This document shows positions 1-8,563 of a DNA stretch of 35,457 nt, piece after piece (position 1 is the stretch's first letter; each line of letters opens with the position of its first letter). The translations under genes and the position numbers were made by a program. The notes beneath the pieces are model-generated. The model searched no databases. It saw only the letters and a list, made by a program, of their open reading frames with translations, and was not told where the DNA came from. Source of the DNA: Bradyrhizobium nanningense (GTDB lineage: Bacteria; Pseudomonadota; Alphaproteobacteria; Rhizobiales; Xanthobacteraceae); contig NZ_LBJC01000069.1 in the NCBI RefSeq assembly GCF_004114535.1, positions 1-35,457 on the forward strand. The letters run 5' to 3'.

Positions 1-1136
1 TCAGCCTCCCGGCTATCGCCAGCTGACCGATCCGGCCCAGGTCGGCGAACGTGGTGACCCACACTCAGCTACACCACGCAATGGGACACGATCCAGGTTC
101 TCATTCTTCATGTGACCACGCGCGGCTCATGAGGGCGCCGCCAAGGAGGACAAATCACGGTTATGTTGACTTCTGCAGCGAACCCGAAAGGCAGGGCAAC
201 GAGCGTGAGCACGTGCTGAAGGCGGCGCAGCTGCAAGCAAAGCGGCCTCCTCCGGAGTGCGTCAGCAACAAACATTCGGCTGCTATTTGAGAAAAAAAGC
301 CAATGTCTGCAATGATGAATTCAGCACCCCACACCGTGGGCGCTCATCCTGCATTTCCGTGCATGCGATCGAAAGCCATGGCTGACGATCTCAACGATCT
401 GCAGGACACCGGACGAAATCCTACCCGGAGCTCAGGCCCATCGTCGGCTCGCGTCCATTTGCATCGGTTACTCGACGGAGGCAAATGTGATTGCTAAGCC
501 TTGCCTCGGCCGCTCTGCTCTCCAACGAACCGAGCCAGCGGATGAAGCGATTGGTTCCTTAGATGTTGACCACTTTTGTAGTGGCAGCTGCGCACATCGC
601 GAAGGCGGACGCCACGGGATCGAACCGAGATGGGTGTTGGCCGTCGCTCGCACGCAGCCGCTGCCAATGCGCCAATCGATGCACGATATCTCGAGATCTC
701 GCCAGTTTCCCTCCGAGACAGCGAGCCGATGCACATGAGCCGCATAGGGAACGAAGCTGCAATACGTGGGCCAAACGACGATGGAAGCTTTCGGTTGTCG
801 AACGATGGATGGCGCTAAGCGTCCAGGATTCGGTGATATCCTGCAGGAGTTTGCAGACGCGGTATTCGAGCGGGAACGAACAAAGCTGTTCGCGCGGCAT
901 GTGAAGAAGAGCTGATAGCGACCCGGCTCTTTTCTGAGAGGAGCGGGATTGCGAGCGCGCCACCCTTAGGAGCGTTTTTCTAGCGGCCAGGCGCCATTTC
1001 CGCCGGCGCATGATCGAGGACATCCGTTCGCAACATTTTCTTGTTCGCCAGAGAAGACGGTCTTTTATCTTCTGCGACAGACCGTCCAGTTACTCTCGCG
1101 CCTTCAAGCCTACGGTTTCTGCGGAGCCGGCGCCCG
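1..1136. other. Unassigned stretch, no supported gene
   Basis: I see no convincing gene here. Several short open frames overlap on both strands, but none shows a recognisable motif, a good ribosome binding site or a conserved order of domains. A short open frame enters from the left edge of the window on the plus strand and ends within about the first 150 bases; it could be the tail of a gene outside the window. The stretch adjoins a decayed peptidase gene and is probably degenerate island DNA. Confidence 0.5.
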
Positions 1137-1865
1137 TTATCCGCCGACACACGGTATTATTCGAGATGCACGAGATGCAAGTAATTGCGAGCCAGATTCG
1201 GTCACGACAACAACTTCTTCGTGCAGCATCAGCTTCGGTGATCCGTCGAGATCTTCGCCGGCTTCTCGAGTCCGCGACAAAAACATTCGAACTCGAAGAC
1301 GACACGCCTCTCGTTCCGTCATGCCCAGAAGCAAGATTGGTGCGAGATTGTCAAACGCTTTCGAAACAAGCCCACATACGATTCAATCCGATTGAGCTCC
1401 GGCGGTGACTTGGTCATTCGCAAAGGAGTGAAGATCGGATCCGATGCATCGACAAAGTCCGAGGTTTGTCTGCGCCCGCAACACGTAAAGAAATCGGCCC
1501 CAGGGAATCCAATTTCCGCGCCAAGCTCTGTGCCAATCCTGGCATGCTCCGGCAGTAGTTCACGCAATGCGCAAACAAGCGGGGACACACCTCCGATTGG
1601 GCCAGCTCCCGCAATTTTCTACCCAGGTCGTCTCCCTATAAAGCTGATCGATTCCCTCTGGAAAGACTGCAATTGCCTCGCCAGAGGAGAGAACAACAAG
1701 AAATCGAGGCCGAGCCGTCTGCTGCGGTGTCGTGCCAGGTTCGCGAACAAAATATGGTAAGTTGTGTTCGCAGGTCGCCACGGGCGGCAATGGCATGCTC
1801 TTTCATCAAACGCAAAGCTTGCCTGACCGGACCTTCGTATTCGGCTGGAGGAAAAGGAACGCAAG
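1137..1865 (-). pseudogene. Decayed M24-family aminopeptidase (creatinase/Xaa-Pro type)
   Basis: Pieces of an M24 metallopeptidase can be followed along the minus strand in changing frames. They are: an N-terminal PFPPAEYEG-like segment near 1860; a segment with GTELGAEIGFPGADFF and then LRMTKSPPELNRI near 1400-1540; GMTEREACRL near 1330; and a C-terminal MLHEEVVVVTESGSQLL near 1170, which resembles the closing motif of the family. At least two frameshifts are needed to join the pieces. The catalytic middle of the pita-bread fold, with most of its metal ligands, is missing between the last two pieces. The gene is therefore dead. Its neighbour, an intact Asp/Glu racemase gene, lies downstream on the same strand. 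The exact family member cannot be named. Confidence 0.55.
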
Positions 1866-2131
1866 GAACCGTTCTGATAAAAAAGCAGAACCAAGAGCAT
1901 TCATAGCGTTTCTCCAAGAAGGCCTGGCGGAGGCAGACCTGGCTAAGGAACATACTCCGCCTCCGGCAGAGGTAAGCTCAGTTCGAGAAGGCGCCGATAG
2001 CAACGGGAAGGACAGCCGGCACGAAGACTGAATCCAGCTTTCAACACGGCGCAGCCGTCGCAAAACTCCGAGAAAGCTCACCTGAACGACCTCGCTCGCC
2101 AGCGGCCACAGCACGACGTCATCTTCGGCAG

Positions 2132-2860
2132 TCATGCTACTTTTGTAGAGGGATACCGTCGAGCATGCGCAACGGACTCCATCATCATCCGACAGAAGCC
2201 CGCGATGTCGTAGACAGGCAGGTTCGTCATGCGGCGGATCGACGGCGATACTGGTGGGAAAGCCGTGCACTCGAACACAATTGCAGCAATGTCCGGATTG
2301 TCGGCAAGTAGCCGTGAGACGCAATCCGTAACATCCGCCTCAATATCGGCTGTTTCGGTGTATACTGGCGGACGCTTCATTTCGTTTTGATGCAATTTAC
2401 CCCCTTCTATGCCGCCAATCACTAATCTAGACCGGTGACGGGATTCTACAATGCGATGCACGCGTTCGCTGGAGTTTCTCGAGTCAGCAGACAGGATAGC
2501 GAGCTTCGAAGTCGGCGGCAGTTGGCCGAGCAGCGCCGGTACTAAAAGCAAGATCGATGTGGCAACAGGCACATTCACCGACGCGGCCGCAGCGTCCTGG
2601 TGATGGATAAAGGAGGCGCAGTTTGAGCTTATCGCAACAGCTCCTCTCTGCACCAAACGCTGGGTTGCTGCGATAGTGGCCGGTCTGATGGCTGGATCGC
2701 CGCGCATTGCCACGTCTGCCCAAGCTCCCTCGACGGTTTCCGCGATGATTGGAAAAGCAAACGTCGACGGGTGGAGGATCGAGCCCAGTCTTGGAGCGGA
2801 GGGGGCCGGCCCCCTTTCGAGGTTGAGAATTCCAAGAGGACGTGAATTGTTCATTGTCAT
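2132..2860 (-). CDS. Asp/Glu/hydantoin racemase-family protein
   Basis: A 242-residue protein with the layout of the Asp/Glu racemase superfamily. These are cofactor-independent enzymes that use two cysteines to remove and return an alpha proton, or related decarboxylases and isomerases. The first half has the SSNCASF motif with the first candidate cysteine. The second half has FECTAFPP with the second cysteine. A PPVYTETADIE segment lies between them. The length is normal for the family. The ATG at 2860 is preceded by GGGAGA at a good distance, which supports this start. A perfect palindrome lies 14 bases upstream. The gene is separated by about 280 bases from the biosynthetic operon upstream on the same strand and may have its own promoter. 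The substrate is unknown; an amino-acid epimerase working with that operon is possible but is inference. Confidence 0.75.
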   Translation of the reverse strand: MTMNNSRPLGILNLERGPAPSAPRLGSILHPSTFAFPIIAETVEGAWADVAMRGDPAIRPATIAATQRLVQRGAVAISSNCASFIHHQDAAAASVNVPVATSILLLVPALLGQLPPTSKLAILSADSRNSSERVHRIVESRHRSRLVIGGIEGGKLHQNEMKRPPVYTETADIEADVTDCVSRLLADNPDIAAIVFECTAFPPVSPSIRRMTNLPVYDIAGFCRMMMESVAHARRYPSTKVA

Positions 2861-2874
2861 ATAGAGTCTCCCGA

Positions 2875-2892
2875 GTGATAACTAGTTATCAC
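2875..2892. promoter_or_regulatory. 18-bp perfect palindrome, likely operator
   Basis: The sequence GTGATAACTAGTTATCAC is an uninterrupted inverted repeat immediately upstream of the ribosome binding site of the racemase-family gene. With no loop it is better explained as a dimeric repressor site (GntR or TetR size) than as an RNA hairpin. No candidate regulator gene lies in the window. Confidence 0.55.
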
Positions 2893-3141
2893 AGTGCTTC
2901 CAATGGCGAACTAGTGAGAATGTCAAGCAGCCTGTGTTGCCGGGTCGCGTCCGGGTGAAAGTCATGCGCGGGCAGGAGCTGAGCACGGCCAACAGTGGTT
3001 GCGCTTACGTAGGGCTCAGAGGCTGTTCTGCTCACCGTCCGCTTGCGCGACCGATTCGTTCGACCCAAAGCGTTTGAACATTCGCGCAGTGTAGCATGTC
3101 GGATCTCATCCTTGAGCTCCTTCTCCGCTGTCGATTCCTTG

Positions 3142-4593
3142 TCATGTTGGTCCTTTGACGCTCGCAATGGCCGATCGAAGCTCTTCTTGAGCGTGGCTCC
3201 AGCCTTTGCCGAGATCACGCAAAGCGGCGGCCGTTCGTTGGATGCCGCTCTCCAGCTCCTCCAGCGATGCCGCAATGGCATCGGGCGCGGGTCCTCCCCC
3301 TGCCCGAGCCGTTCGCGCGATGACGTGCGGGGGCGGTGACGTCTCTGAGTTGAGCATCCGATCGTGTTGCCCGACCGCCAAGAGGCTCGGCGCGCCACCC
3401 TCGATCGCTGTCGTAACCAACCGCCCGACTTCATTGTGGGCGGAACGAAAATCGAGATCGCCACCGAGCGCAAGGCGAGTCGCCGTTTCCATGGCATTCA
3501 CGAAGGACCTGTCGAGCATCGCAGCCGCTGCATCTTCGCTGACGATCAAGCCCGAGAAACATAATCTGATCAGGCGCGACACCCCAATGGAATGGTCGAT
3601 CCCAGGCCAGACATTGCGCGTAGCCTCCGTTCCGACCGCGACGCAGTTTGTGAAGGGCGTGCTGTGCATGGCCGTGACTGCGGCCACGAAACAGCCAACG
3701 ATTGCGCCTGCTTTTCCTTGGACTTGCTCCAGAAGGAAAGGGTTACGCTTGTGAGGCATCGCGGAGCTAGATCCCACTAGTTCGTCCGGTAGAGTGGCCA
3801 ATCCGTGATCGCCGACCCACAGCAGCAACGTCTCGGCGATGCGGCTTAGAGATGATCCGAGAATCGCGCAAGCCGCTAGCAGGCGAAGGATCAGGTCCCG
3901 AGAGGCCACGCTGTCGATCGAGTTAAGTGGTGGGCTCGAGAAGCCGAGCAGCCTGGCCGTCAACTCCGGTAGGATGGGCAAGGTCGTGCCGCCGCCGGCG
4001 CCGGCCCCGAGGCAGGAAAGGTTCAGAATCGGATGCACGGCCAGAAGGGCATCTAGATCGCGCGCGAGCGCTCCGGCGAAGGCGGTCAGATGGTGCGCAA
4101 AAGTGGATGGCAATGCTGGTTGACGATGGGTGTGCAGCGGGAAGACGGTCTCAAGATGATCGCGAGCTTGACCGCATAACACTTGCAAAAGTTTGAGGAT
4201 CTCGGCCGCCAATTCCTGATAGGGCGCTCTCAACTTGAGCTTTACGAGGGTCGCGTTGATATCGTTGCGGCTCCGGCCCAGATGTAGATTACTAGCTTCG
4301 TTTCCGATGTTGGAGCGGAGATAATCCTCATAGGCGAGATAGGAACCCCGAGGCGCAGGTCGACTTGCGATGGTCTGAAAGTTCTCGGCTTGCAGTTTGT
4401 CGAGCTCGGTCAACACTTTTCGGGCGAGATCGCGATCGATTAATCCGACTCGCTCAAGCATGATGGCCTGGGCTCGATCAATCTCGGCGTAGAAGGGTAG
4501 CTCCTCCTTCGCTGCACGCTGTAGATCACTGTCGAAAACGATGGCGCTGGCTTCAGCATGAAGGGTCGATTTGATGCGGCCTGTGCTTTGCAA
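3142..4593 (-). CDS. Argininosuccinate lyase-like enzyme
   Basis: A 483-residue member of the fumarase/aspartase/argininosuccinate lyase superfamily. The family signature GSSSAMPHKRNP is intact in the C-terminal half. The LHLGRSRNDIN segment near residue 110 matches the argininosuccinate-lyase substrate loop, and HTHRQPALPSTFAHH follows it. Enzymes of this kind release fumarate from an N-substituted aspartate. The upstream ATP-grasp gene ends at 4604. The best start is the TTG at 4593, which has AGGAG six bases upstream; longer in-frame starts would run deep into the neighbour. In this operon the likely role is removal of fumarate from an aspartate adduct made by the cysteine-synthase-like protein, leaving a free amine, rather than arginine synthesis. 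The family call is firm; the substrate is inference. Confidence 0.85.
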   Translation of the reverse strand: MQSTGRIKSTLHAEASAIVFDSDLQRAAKEELPFYAEIDRAQAIMLERVGLIDRDLARKVLTELDKLQAENFQTIASRPAPRGSYLAYEDYLRSNIGNEASNLHLGRSRNDINATLVKLKLRAPYQELAAEILKLLQVLCGQARDHLETVFPLHTHRQPALPSTFAHHLTAFAGALARDLDALLAVHPILNLSCLGAGAGGGTTLPILPELTARLLGFSSPPLNSIDSVASRDLILRLLAACAILGSSLSRIAETLLLWVGDHGLATLPDELVGSSSAMPHKRNPFLLEQVQGKAGAIVGCFVAAVTAMHSTPFTNCVAVGTEATRNVWPGIDHSIGVSRLIRLCFSGLIVSEDAAAAMLDRSFVNAMETATRLALGGDLDFRSAHNEVGRLVTTAIEGGAPSLLAVGQHDRMLNSETSPPPHVIARTARAGGGPAPDAIAASLEELESGIQRTAAALRDLGKGWSHAQEELRSAIASVKGPT

Positions 4594-4603
4594 GGGTCTC
4601 TCC

Positions 4604-5815
4604 TCATGCGCCAAGAATGAAAGCAACGGCAGCTTCGGCGCGCCGTGCAACAGCAGTAGGGTCGTCGTCAACTGCAATGACGTGGCCGATCCGGTCGCGG
4701 AAATCGTTGCGGCGCCTGAACTCTATTGGCGGAGTATAGTAGAGTACGAATTCCGCCAGCCCAAAGCGATCGACGAGATGCTCGCATTGCTGTGGAAGGG
4801 CGAATGAGCCCTCACGCTCCGGAATGATGAATCGAATCGAGCCATGAGCGGCTCCGCTCGAAGGGAGCGAGGACGTTCCGAGCAGGCTACGGAGGACCGC
4901 GAGGACCGGATCAAAACCCGTTGTGTAACGAAAAAGGGTGGGGATCGAACCGCCAGCAAGGCGTGGATTAACCTCGATTATCGTGACACAATCCTCGCTG
5001 ACCCGGAGTTCGACATGAGCTGGTCCTTTCACGTGCCCGAGAACTTGGATGGCACGAAGCGCCTCATTTTCGATTTTCGCGCGCAACCGGGACGAGATCG
5101 GTGCTGGTATATCATGTCCAATTTCAACGAAATGCGGTAAAGGTCCAAGGTGTTTCCGCGTTACGCCAATGATCTTGCTATCGAGAATCTCGACGGAATA
5201 CTCCTCGCCGGCGACATACGCCATAAGAAGAGCACCAGGCTGGATAGGGCGGCCACGCACGTCATTCGTAGTCCCGAGTAGCTTGCGCAAAGCGTCAGTG
5301 GCGCTTGTTTCGGTGTCCACGAAGGTGACGCCGATGCTGCCGGTCCCGCTGATCGGCTTGGCTACTGCAGGCAACCCGATTTGCTTGATCGCGTTGCTGA
5401 TATCACACTCCGCATGCACCGTCGCGCTATAGGGCACGCCGATACCCGCCGCCCTTAGGGCGGCGGCCTGGCGATCTTTAGCTTGACAAAGTGCGATTGC
5501 ACTTGGATCCGGACCGGTAAGCCCCCGCCGCCTGGCTTCCAACGCTGCCGTGTAAAGGTAGAAATCGCTGGAAGTCGTTAGCAGCGCAATCCGCATGTCC
5601 GTCGCGACGCTATCGATTACAGCTCTAACATCGGTTTCTGAAGACGTGTCGCATGTACGTAGTTCGAGACCCGCAATGCGACTCAGAAATGCATAACGTT
5701 CGGGTGAGTCTGTAACAAAGAGTGGAACGAGCCCAAGTTCTTGCGCGCGCAGAATAAAGTCGGCGCCCGAGCCTGTGGTGTTGGATTCGATAAAGATCGC
5801 AGCTGAGTTGGTCAC
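4604..5815 (-). CDS. ATP-grasp carboxylate-amine ligase
   Basis: About 403 residues with an ATP-grasp fold related to carbamoyl-phosphate synthase and L-amino-acid ligases. An N-terminal Rossmann-like segment (IFIESNTTGSGADFILRAQ) is followed by the ATP-binding loop KPISGTGSIGV, a central GEEYSVEIL segment, and VELRVSEDCVTIIEVNPRLAGG. The last holds the Glu/Asn that bind Mg-ATP. Such enzymes activate a carboxylate as acyl phosphate and join it to an amine. I chose the GTG at 5815 because it lies 12 bases after the stop of the upstream gene and just before the conserved N-terminal strand. No clear ribosome binding site precedes it. A TTG at 5896 would overlap the upstream gene by about 70 bases. 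The context suggests formation of an amide or dipeptide from a diamino acid. Confidence 0.8.
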   Translation of the reverse strand: MTNSAAIFIESNTTGSGADFILRAQELGLVPLFVTDSPERYAFLSRIAGLELRTCDTSSETDVRAVIDSVATDMRIALLTTSSDFYLYTAALEARRRGLTGPDPSAIALCQAKDRQAAALRAAGIGVPYSATVHAECDISNAIKQIGLPAVAKPISGTGSIGVTFVDTETSATDALRKLLGTTNDVRGRPIQPGALLMAYVAGEEYSVEILDSKIIGVTRKHLGPLPHFVEIGHDIPAPISSRLRAKIENEALRAIQVLGHVKGPAHVELRVSEDCVTIIEVNPRLAGGSIPTLFRYTTGFDPVLAVLRSLLGTSSLPSSGAAHGSIRFIIPEREGSFALPQQCEHLVDRFGLAEFVLYYTPPIEFRRRNDFRDRIGHVIAVDDDPTAVARRAEAAVAFILGA

Positions 5816-5826
5816 TTTTGTATGCT

Positions 5827-6864
5827 TCAGTTGGGGGAAGGCTGATAATCTATCACTTCGGTCAGCGAGCGACGGCTCCAGTTGAAACGGCACCAACCCC
5901 TATCAGCTTGAAGAGGGTGACGGACAAGGACAGGCTCGGCCGCGGCGAGTGCGGCCTGATAGCCGTTGGCGCGCATCCACGTTGGATCGTAAACGTTGTG
6001 CTCGTAGCGATTGCTGTCGTCAGGAAATACCGCGAGTACTTTGCTTTTTGGGGACTGCTCGGCGTACCACTTAGCGACCAGGTAGGCCGCCCCGCTCGTA
6101 GGCCCGCGTTTTAACGAAGTCTCCCGGTGAAGTCGGTGCGCAGCTTGGTATGCTTCGTTAGCGCCGAGCCAATGGATTTCATCGAAGGCATCGTGGAACA
6201 AGTTGCCCGGGAGAATGCTATTGCCGAGGCCGCGCAAGTCACGTCGGCTCGCCGGTTGGCCGAACAAGACACTACCGAAGGTGTCGATCCCGACGAGTCT
6301 CATTTCGGGAAAGAATGCGCGGCAATAGTGGGCAAGGCCACAGGATGAGCCTCCGGAGCCCACGGTTGCGACCAGAACGTCGATCTTGCCGAAGCGTCTC
6401 ATCGCCTCCGCAGCTGGACGCGCATAGGAAAAATGATTGCCAAGGTTGTCATACTGTCGTGACCACGTAGCTCCGGTCCGCTCCATAAAGTCGAGGAGCG
6501 CCTTTTTACGGAGATGCTGGACATTCGCATCCGACGCTGTCGCCTCCACGAGGTGAACTTCAGCGCCCAATTCCTCTATCGTGCGTTTAAGGGGGGGCTC
6601 GATAGCGCGGTCGCCGAAGATGTGCAACTTGAGCGAGAACTGCATGCAAACGATGGCGAGACCGAGAGCCATCGTTCCGCTCGACGTCTCAACAATCGTG
6701 GTGTTGGGGCCGATTGTCCCATCGCGAAGACCTGATTCGATGATGTTGAACGCAGGAAATACCTTCATGACTCTGAAATCGATCGCGGCCAGGTTTTCAG
6801 GCCGCAATGAAACGATCTTGAGAGGCGCATGGGCGTCGACAGTGTCGGAGAGCGTGTGCGCCAT
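5827..6864 (-). CDS. Cysteine synthase-like PLP-dependent enzyme (fold type II)
   Basis: A protein of about 345 residues that resembles O-acetylserine sulfhydrylase, cystathionine beta-synthase and the diaminopropionate enzyme SbnA. The candidate PLP lysine is in FRVMKVFPAFN near the N-terminus. VETSSGTMALGLA matches the substrate-binding asparagine/threonine loop of the family, and VATVGSGGSSCGL matches the glycine-rich phosphate-binding loop. The start could be TTG at 6876, overlapping the kinase stop, or ATG at 6864; I prefer the ATG. It is translationally coupled to the kinase gene. Known relatives replace a beta-leaving group (acetate or phosphate) with S or N nucleophiles. Following a threonine-type kinase, the natural guess is beta-replacement on O-phosphothreonine with an amine such as aspartate. 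That reaction is inference. Confidence 0.8.
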   Translation of the reverse strand: MAHTLSDTVDAHAPLKIVSLRPENLAAIDFRVMKVFPAFNIIESGLRDGTIGPNTTIVETSSGTMALGLAIVCMQFSLKLHIFGDRAIEPPLKRTIEELGAEVHLVEATASDANVQHLRKKALLDFMERTGATWSRQYDNLGNHFSYARPAAEAMRRFGKIDVLVATVGSGGSSCGLAHYCRAFFPEMRLVGIDTFGSVLFGQPASRRDLRGLGNSILPGNLFHDAFDEIHWLGANEAYQAAHRLHRETSLKRGPTSGAAYLVAKWYAEQSPKSKVLAVFPDDSNRYEHNVYDPTWMRANGYQAALAAAEPVLVRHPLQADRGWCRFNWSRRSLTEVIDYQPSPN

Positions 6865-6872
6865 CGTCCATC

Positions 6873-7904
6873 TCAATACGGGGTCGAAAAAGTGCAGCGG
6901 ATATCGAAGCCAAGGCGACCGATCGCGGCTTTAGCCTCATCCATTCGGCTGCGAAGGTCGGGTAAATTCGGGTCGAAGATCAAGCCGGCGACCGTGCCGC
7001 TATGTGCGACGACAATGCCAGCCGATCCGATGTCTTCCTTAATGCGGAGGAGTTCGTCAAACTTCGGCTTCTTGAGTGGATTCTGCAGGGCGCTCTCGCT
7101 CTGTATCGCCGAGAAAGTCGCCACCCGGCCGGCGAGTGCGACGCTCTGCTCTGAAATTGCACGCTCCAAGACGGCCAAAGCGCACCCAAAGGCGGCGATC
7201 TGATCACGCGAGTAACGCGCTCGCGGGAGGCGGTCGGTTCCAATGCCACTGTTGGCCGCGCCTGTGTCAAACCCCAAAATGTACATTTGGGGGAGAGGAC
7301 CGTTGAATACTTGGACAACTTTGCCCATTCGGTGGGCGAAAAGAATGGTGCTGCTTGTGCAATCGAACATCAGGGAGTCGCACGCATGCTCGGCCGCCAC
7401 CGCAAGCTTCGCCTGAAGATGAGGCGCCAGAAGCACTCGGGATCCCCGATAAGCTGCGACGCTCCTAGCGATCGCACGGATAGAGGCCACTACGCCGCTC
7501 GTAGACGAGCCCATGCCGGCGCCCTCCGGAACCATTGTCCTAACTTCAAGCTTGGCCGCCATATTCCTCATTCCAAAGGCATCGAGGGCAAGTCGAGCTG
7601 CGAGCTCACATTTGTAGAAATGATTCGGTTTCACTTGGACGCCAGTGCGGCCGACTTGCGGCACGAACTTCCCCATACGGCTCGGCTCTAATATTGCATG
7701 GGCTTGCGACCCATTGGCGTGTGGCATGTGAACTGAAACCAGCGCGCGCACCGTGCGGTGGTGCCCCCCTTTCTCGACGGCGAATGCTCCCTGGAGCAGC
7801 TCGCCAAAGTGAGGGTGGCAGGTTGCCACCCCGTATGGCTTCGCGAGCGAGTAGGAGCTAGCAATCGTACCGTCCCCCGGAGCCCTCGTTAGCATCTCCG
7901 TCAT
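6873..7904 (-). CDS. GHMP kinase, L-threonine kinase (PduX)-like
   Basis: A 343-residue GHMP-superfamily kinase. The ATP-binding motif VPEGAGMGSSTSGVVASI is clear, and the N-terminal CHPHFGELLQGAF segment resembles PduX-type L-threonine kinases. PduX makes O-phospho-L-threonine in cobamide synthesis, but no cobalamin gene is near. The ATG at 7904 has AGAGGA at the right distance. It is the first gene of a tight minus-strand operon whose next gene is a PLP beta-replacement enzyme, which would fit phosphothreonine as a shared intermediate. A short decayed piece resembling the 3' part of this gene lies near 15470-15545. The family is firm; threonine as substrate is likely but not proven. Confidence 0.8.
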   Translation of the reverse strand: MTEMLTRAPGDGTIASSYSLAKPYGVATCHPHFGELLQGAFAVEKGGHHRTVRALVSVHMPHANGSQAHAILEPSRMGKFVPQVGRTGVQVKPNHFYKCELAARLALDAFGMRNMAAKLEVRTMVPEGAGMGSSTSGVVASIRAIARSVAAYRGSRVLLAPHLQAKLAVAAEHACDSLMFDCTSSTILFAHRMGKVVQVFNGPLPQMYILGFDTGAANSGIGTDRLPRARYSRDQIAAFGCALAVLERAISEQSVALAGRVATFSAIQSESALQNPLKKPKFDELLRIKEDIGSAGIVVAHSGTVAGLIFDPNLPDLRSRMDEAKAAIGRLGFDIRCTFSTPY

Positions 7905-8507
7905 ATCGTTCCTCTACCGTGGCCGAAGGACCAAGCCGCAACGGACTTGCATTGAAGATGGCACAGAAAGCCGAATAAAACCGTCTCTCATCGTGGTGAT
8001 GCCCGTCTATGAAGAACGCCACGGAAACCAGCCAACAGTCTGATTTGCATGCCTAACGGCCATGAACGCGTCGAGCTTTTGGTGGCCGCATGCTAACAGT
8101 ACGGTTGACTTGCTGCATTTCGCAGCGCCACATTTAGCCCGCTGCACAGATGTGCGCACCTACCAACAAAGGGAGTTCGATCTCAATTCACGTCTCGGCG
8201 GCCCTTCAGGTCACAAGGAGATTTGATTTCCCGGTAATGCACTGACGTTGCCCAGCGCTCACGTCGAAATATTCAATTCGAGCAGCGCGTGAATGCATCA
8301 AAGTCTCGCCATTTAAAGTTACATCCTTGTTTCAGTTATTCGCTTGCGCGACTTTGACGTGCAAGGTTGGCGGCGAGTGGCACTCGGGGCTTTTGTAGGC
8401 TGCAGCCATGCACCAGAAGGCAGCGAGCTAACTACACAGAAAGTGCTGGATTCAAAAAAAGGATTAATCGCGGAGTTATAGCGCGAAGTCATTTTCATTT
8501 TGCTTCA
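7905..8507. other. Intergenic region upstream of the kinase operon
   Basis: No gene is visible in about 600 bases. The promoter of the minus-strand kinase operon must lie here or just beyond the IS66 insertion. No perfect NifA site (TGT-N10-ACA) was found. One sigma-54-like sequence on the minus strand at 8240-8255 keeps the GG-N10-GC spacing but matches the rest poorly. Confidence 0.5.
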
Positions 8508-8515
8508 GATGTAGT
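8508..8515. repeat. Left 8-bp target duplication of IS66
   Basis: GATGTAGT directly borders the left terminal GTAA of the IS66 element and recurs exactly at 13534-13541 on the right. Eight-base duplications are typical for the IS66 family. Confidence 0.92.
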
Positions 8516-8563
8516 GTAACCGTCCGGTGATGACCGCGGGATAGTCGCACGGCTCGGAGCCGA

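Noticed and set aside
559..1023. Minus-strand frame of 154 codons
   Set aside because: There is no motif, overlapping frames on both strands are equally open, and no start signal is seen.
3206..3754. Plus-strand frame of 182 codons
   Set aside because: It is antisense to the argininosuccinate-lyase-like gene, which has intact family motifs.
8238..8256. Sigma-54-like sequence on the minus strand upstream of the kinase operon
   Set aside because: The GG-N10-GC spacing fits, but the -24 box (GGGCAA) and -12 box (GTGCA) match poorly, and no NifA site lies upstream.
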